DNA of 64,000 nt from Akebia trifoliata (Eukaryota > Streptophyta > Magnoliopsida > Ranunculales > Lardizabalaceae): NCBI GenBank assembly GCA_017979445.1, contig CM030708.1:29607613-29671612 (forward strand), given 5' to 3'. Each line of letters opens with the position of its first letter. The first letter of the stretch is position 1. Below the pieces are notes generated by a model. The model saw only the letters and a list, made by a program, of their open reading frames with translations. It made no database searches and was not told the origin of the DNA. A program made the translations under genes and the position numbers. Of this stretch, positions 59,762 through 64,000 are shown piece after piece.

Positions 59762-60585
59762 TACAGTTGTGTATCGTGAGGAGGGAAAAATCAATGGTTC
59801 TAGCCCATGTAACATCAAAGGGCGAGTGTCAGAGGGGACTTCAGAAAATCACGACTCTTTTATAAATTCACGAGAGGTGAGCCAAATATTTTATGAAATG
59901 ACATTCTATGGTTTGGGTCTGTAACTAGGGAGGTGGGTAGTTTTAACACTTTCACTCATCAAAAACATTTTTACTAATCTAACGCATACTTGTTAGGAAC
60001 TCAGATTTTGAAAACTCAAAAACATAAGACAATAATGGGAAATTCACTTCAATTGTTGAAAATCACGTTTGATTTTTAACTTTTGCATAAAGTTGGGGCA
60101 ATGATGTTTAGGTGGACGAAAATGATCTCTTAATAATCAAAACATCAGCTCATAATGTACGGGTAGGGGAGTCAATGTTGGAACCAAATTGGAATTGAAA
60201 ATTCTGGTTCAGGATCACTTTTTCCGTACCTTATTAGAATCATGTGTGAAAGGAATCAAATTGATAGAAATCTTAATCGATTGATTCAACCCTTTACTCA
60301 TGTGTATGTGGAATTGATAATTCTTCAAATTTTCATATAAATTATGTATTAAAGTCTAAAGTTTACCATTCCTTCTAAAATTTTATCGTCCAACAAATTT
60401 TAATTTTTGAAAGAAAACATCAACTCCATTAACATTATATCATTTATTTGCAAATAATTTGTTATGTTCTAATAAATTAAATTAAATTAAATTATAAATA
60501 TTTTCCATGTTTATTAAAATCCTGTCTTATATTTTTAGGATAATATTTTTTGATTGAATTATGATAATATTTGAAATTAATGAAA

Positions 60586-60741
60586 ATATGACGCCCCCCT
60601 TCCCTCACTAAATCGAAGATCATTTGCCTCGAGATACATAAAAATATTTATATTTATATGTATCTAAAAAAAATGATTTATAATTCTTTGATGGAGGACA
60701 TGTGTCAAAGGGGCATAGAAAATCATTATTCTTTAATTAAT
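60586..60741. mobile_element. Hairpin MITE, family A, simple form
   Basis: AATATGACGCCCCCCTTCCC at the left, GCCTCGAGATACATAAAAAT inside, and GGACATGTGTCAAAGGGGCA with AGAAAATCATTATT at the right. This is the single-arm relative of the expanded copy at 55358-55766. Confidence 0.6.
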
Positions 60742-60787
60742 ATAAAAAATACCCAGAATTATTTCTTCTAGGGCACATCCATAAGTT

Positions 60788-60805
60788 GGGGGGGGGGGGG
60801 GGGGG
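60788..60805. repeat. Poly(G) run of 18
   Basis: Eighteen uninterrupted G, 47 bases right of a family A MITE. Confidence 0.9.
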
Positions 60806-61518
60806 TGAGGTAATTAAGGATCTTAAATAGTGAGCAAAAAGGCTGAGAAACAAGTGGTACATAGCGGTCTAGTCTTAGTTTTGACTTTTTGTAAAATAAA
60901 TAAGTTAAAATGCAGACTTTCTTTGTTTTTATTTACCAGAGTTTCTACTGTCTTGGTCCTTCTAGAAGAAGAAAAATCACGGGCACAACCTTCTAGAATG
61001 ATTATAAAATGGAGTAGAAGATTAATTTCACGTAGTTATCTCCGTCATTTCAGATGTGACCTTATTAATGGCTTGGACAAGAGTTAAATATCTTAATTTT
61101 GGTGGATTAAATTAAATTAAGTCTTTGAATTAAATTATGATTTTTAATGTCCACATATATTTGTTTTTAGTTTTTTCTCATTTAATAATTTAACAGCCTC
61201 ATTTCTTGGTAAAAATCCAGATTCACCTTTTTACCTAACTCCACCATTTTATAATCTCCATTTCATTTTGGGATAAATACAAAAGTATGATTCCAAAATT
61301 ACTGGTTTAGATACGTTTTTATGATATTTACCAAAAAGGATATGTATATTCATTTGGGTATTTAGTTTTTACTAAAATGGACATCCATTGTGAATTTATC
61401 TTTACATCTTTATATCTTTATTTTGAATTTCAACAAATAATCTTTTATTTAAGACTCACAAGATGTAAAATCCCGTAGTTATCCTTTTTGGTTAAAAATA
61501 AATAGATTAATGATTGAG

Positions 61519-61686
61519 TGACTTCAGTGGGAGACACACAGGCGACATCTTGATGTGGTGGTGCGCACATATCTGTAAATGCGTTTTACTCGTATCTCGA
61601 AGAAAATACATTTACGGGCATGAGCACGACATCACGTCGAGATGTTTCCCGTGTGTCCCTCACTGAGGTCACTCTAGCATGACTCA
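61519..61686. mobile_element. Hairpin MITE, family C
   Basis: GGGAGACACACAGGCGACAT and CTTGATGTGGTGGTGCGC on the left are inverted as GAGCACGACATCACGTCGAG and ATGTTTCCCGTGTGTCCC on the right, with a TTTTACTCGTATCTCG loop and an AGCATGACTC end. It matches 47431-47589 in order and length. Confidence 0.6.
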
Positions 61687-61811
61687 AATAAATAATCTCC
61701 AAAATGGGCATATACCCTATTTGATAAGATAAGAAAAACACCATTTCTATTTTTTATATATGCAGCCCATACACCTAACGTTAGGAGTAGGTCTCTTTCG
61801 TCTTTAAGTTT

Positions 61812-61834
61812 TTTTTTTGTGTGTGTGTGTGTGT
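61812..61834. repeat. T-run and (TG)n microsatellite
   Basis: A T homopolymer passes into about eight TG units. Confidence 0.85.
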
Positions 61835-63287
61835 CTGAGAAGGTGTTAATAATATCGTACATTTAGGTTGGGAGTTGCACATGCACTCTACTTATTATAT
61901 CATTAAAGGTGTAAAAATTTATGTCAATTTCAAGTATCATAAATGCCTTCTTGGTTATAGGTTCCTTTTATTAATCTAAGGGAAGATGAATATTTCAACT
62001 ATAAGAAGGGGGAATCTTGCAAGTGCAATGTAAGTGTAGTTTAAGAAATATTTTTGTTTAGTGTTTATTATGAACAAGAAGGATGGTTAATGCAAGTTAG
62101 GTGCAATTTTTTATTAAGTAATATTGTTATTTAATAATTTTTTTATATCAAATTATAAGATTTTACAAATTATTTAAATTAAATTTCATTTTGCTTGAAG
62201 GGTTGAAGAGAGATAGTGTGTCAAGTTGTAAGTTGTGTATGGGGAGGAGTTATTGACTATCGTTGGCCTTTATGGTAGAATCAATCGAGAAGATGGTTTA
62301 CTCTATTGTCAATGTCATTGTTGCAGAACCCCGATGCCTACATTGCATTAATTTCTATGAAAAACATTGAATAAGACATATACTCGATGGTTCAAAAACG
62401 GCTGAGTAAAAGAGAAAAGTTTTTAAATATATTATAGAGAATTTCATACAAAATGTATATTTCAATAAAGATCTTTAATCAATTCTTTATTATGATTTCC
62501 CAGTAAAGATTTCCATGAAAACTTTACATTTAGTAAAATCTTAACAAAGACAAACAAACTTATGAAATGAAAGAGAGAAATTTTGAAAAATCCAAACAAA
62601 ATAAAACTATTTTTGAAGATTAAGAGAAGGGGATTTTTTTTTCCTTGCAAGTGAGGTGATATGTGGTTTGCACTTAGTGTGTGAAGACGTACATGAGTAG
62701 ATATAGTAGAGGTACCCTATTAATCACAATCGAACGAAAACCAAGATTTTGGATACCTTTTTATTGGAACTGATTAAAGGGTATCTTAGAATCGAACCGA
62801 TAGAGAATTGGAATCGATATTAATCGAAAATTGAAACTGTTTATAAAGATAAAATTTCAAACATCCTTAATTACAAACTTCCAATTTAACTTCTTACTTA
62901 TCAATTATTCGTCTTAGGTTTCCAACGACGGAACATATATATTTTGATCTCAAGATACGCACTGACCTAGTATGAGAGACTTGTCATCGATTAATCTTGA
63001 GATTCAGATCATTTGACCTTGGGAGACACAAAATGAGATATAACAACAACTATCTATCCAAAAGTCTCAAAATGCCATATATTTGACTTAATCAAATTTA
63101 GCACACATTTTTCCCTTTTCCCTATAACTATTTATTTCTTATAATATTCACATAAATATAAGTATACATTTTTATATATAAATAAAAAAATTGACTTATG
63201 AGTATCATACTAAGATCTGATAACTTTCTAACAATATTATTTCTTTAAACTTAAAGATTGTAAGATGCTAAATTTTTAAAAGAGCCG

Positions 63288-63506
63288 TGATAATAAGACT
63301 CCCCCACGTGACATACACAATCGACTCCCCTAACATGGGGTTTGTCAGAATCATAGATTTCCTTTCATTGGGATACACAACTGCATAGATTTATGGGGAT
63401 GTGTAGTTGTGTATTCCAAGGCATAAAGTCTATGGTTCTAGCACACCCCACGTCAAGCGAGTCGATTGAGTATGCCACACTCAGGAGAGTCTTATCTTAT
63501 TATCAC
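63288..63506. mobile_element. Hairpin MITE, family A, intact copy
   Basis: The ends GTGATAATAAGACTC and GAGTCTTATCTTATTATCAC are inverted (the right has a 5-base insertion). The arms CACAATCGACTCCCC / GCGAGTCGATTGAGT and the centre GGGATACACAACTGCATAGA...GTAGTTGTGTATTCC continue the stem. At about 219 bp it is the most complete copy in the window. Confidence 0.7.
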
Positions 63507-63894
63507 CTCTTTTTTTAAATCTTGAATAAAGGACTATTTATGTGTGTGTGAGAGAGAAAGAGAGACATTGTCTCCAATAATTTTACTATGAAATGTTAGT
63601 ATCACACGCATTCTTTTTTACATAAAAAATGGTCAAAATGTGATATCAGCCTCACAAAGGTTTTCATTTTCTTTATAGAAAATAGAGGTGCATACAGTCC
63701 AACTTTATTCAACACTTGAACTATCGGTTTTTGTGAATCATTTTAAAATAAATTTTTGTAGAATATTTCCTTACGAAGATAAGATTTGTGGAAAAGGATG
63801 TAATTTCTATTATGAAACGATTATTTATGTCAAAACTTAATAATATATGTTTACGTATGAAAATAAAATAAGGTCATTTAAAGTGATTTATAAT

Positions 63895-64000
63895 GCGTGT
63901 CTCTCTAGGTGAATATTTTAAATACTCATTTATTTTTAAACCAATGGCATGCCACCCTTGACTTCACTTTTCTCTTATAGATTAACGAAAATGACCTAAA
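63895..64000. repeat. Dispersed repeat, cut by window edge
   Basis: GGTGAATATTTTAAATACTC and AAACCAATGGCATGCC resemble 18868-18912 (GGTGAATATTTTAGATACCC, AAACCAATGATATGCC). CTCTTATAGATTAACGAAAA followed by TGACCTAAA resembles the reverse complement of 19257-19300. It is a repeat family of unknown type that runs off the right edge. Confidence 0.45.

Larger units (their letters stand above)
58709..59857. mobile_element. Family A MITE interrupted by a solo LTR
   Basis: The left half (58709-58832) has ATGATTTTCTGACGCTCCC, CCCCTTGACGTGGCATGTGC and GGGATACAAAACTGCACATA. The right half (59762-59857) has TTGTGTATCGTGAGGAGG, AGCCCATGTAACATCAAAGG and TTCAGAAAATCACGACT. Joined together they give the normal order seen in the intact copy at 63288-63506. 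The break is exactly at the solo LTR. Confidence 0.7.
54059..64000. other. Gene-free, MITE-rich 9.9-kb region
   Basis: No coding gene is supported from the NPF promoter to the right edge. The longest frames are under 100 codons and cross repeats. The recognisable content is hairpin MITEs, one solo LTR, a SINE-like copy and microsatellites, listed separately. The stretches 56040-56880, 57400-58400, 59870-60580, 60810-61510 and 61690-63280 are AT-rich and I can name nothing in them. Confidence 0.6.

Overview
The window is nuclear DNA from a flowering plant, most likely a dicot. The evidence is GT-AG introns, AT-rich intergenic DNA, dense small transposons, tRNA-derived SINEs, and plant-type gene families. 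The species cannot be told from the sequence. I see no bacterial, organellar or viral genes, and no CRISPR array, rRNA or genuine tRNA gene.

Six protein-coding genes can be supported, about one per 10 kb. I rebuilt their exons by hand, and every internal splice phase joins. From left to right: (1) an RNI-like leucine-rich-repeat protein on the minus strand (423-13014, 15 exons visible, last exon(s) off the left edge); (2) a five-exon GDSL esterase/lipase on the minus strand (16176-21273, 368 aa); (3) a single-coding-exon DUF716/TMEM45-like membrane protein on the plus strand (32162-33028, 288 aa); (4) an acidic protein with an MGC acylation-type N-terminus on the minus strand (37589-38752, 323 aa, three exons); (5) a two-RRM glycine-rich hnRNP-type RNA-binding protein on the plus strand (42088-44579, 472 aa, two exons); (6) an NRT1/PTR-family transporter close to NPF5.2/PTR3 on the minus strand (48415-54006, 602 aa, four exons). 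The genes are unrelated in function. They are ordinary neighbours, not a cluster or pathway.

The rest is mostly transposon-derived. The best-supported elements are a 1.01-kb Tourist/Harbinger-like element with TAA target duplications in an intron of gene 1; three hAT-like non-autonomous elements with perfect or near-perfect 8-bp target duplications (15194-15431, 21690-22338, 29881-30101); a solo LTR (58833-59761) that splits a hairpin MITE; a hairpin MITE whose arm is repeated about three times with a 109-bp period (55358-55766); and a decayed L1-type LINE (33480-35460). At least five further small hairpin or inverted-repeat families recur, several SINE-like copies carry Pol III boxes, and there are several short tandem duplications. 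The region from 54.1 kb to the end holds no gene that I can support.

I did not find a novel molecular system. The second-look items are nested or internally rearranged transposons, a microsatellite touching a splice donor, and two conserved genes of unknown function (1 and 4). No database search was possible, so family names rest on recognised motifs.
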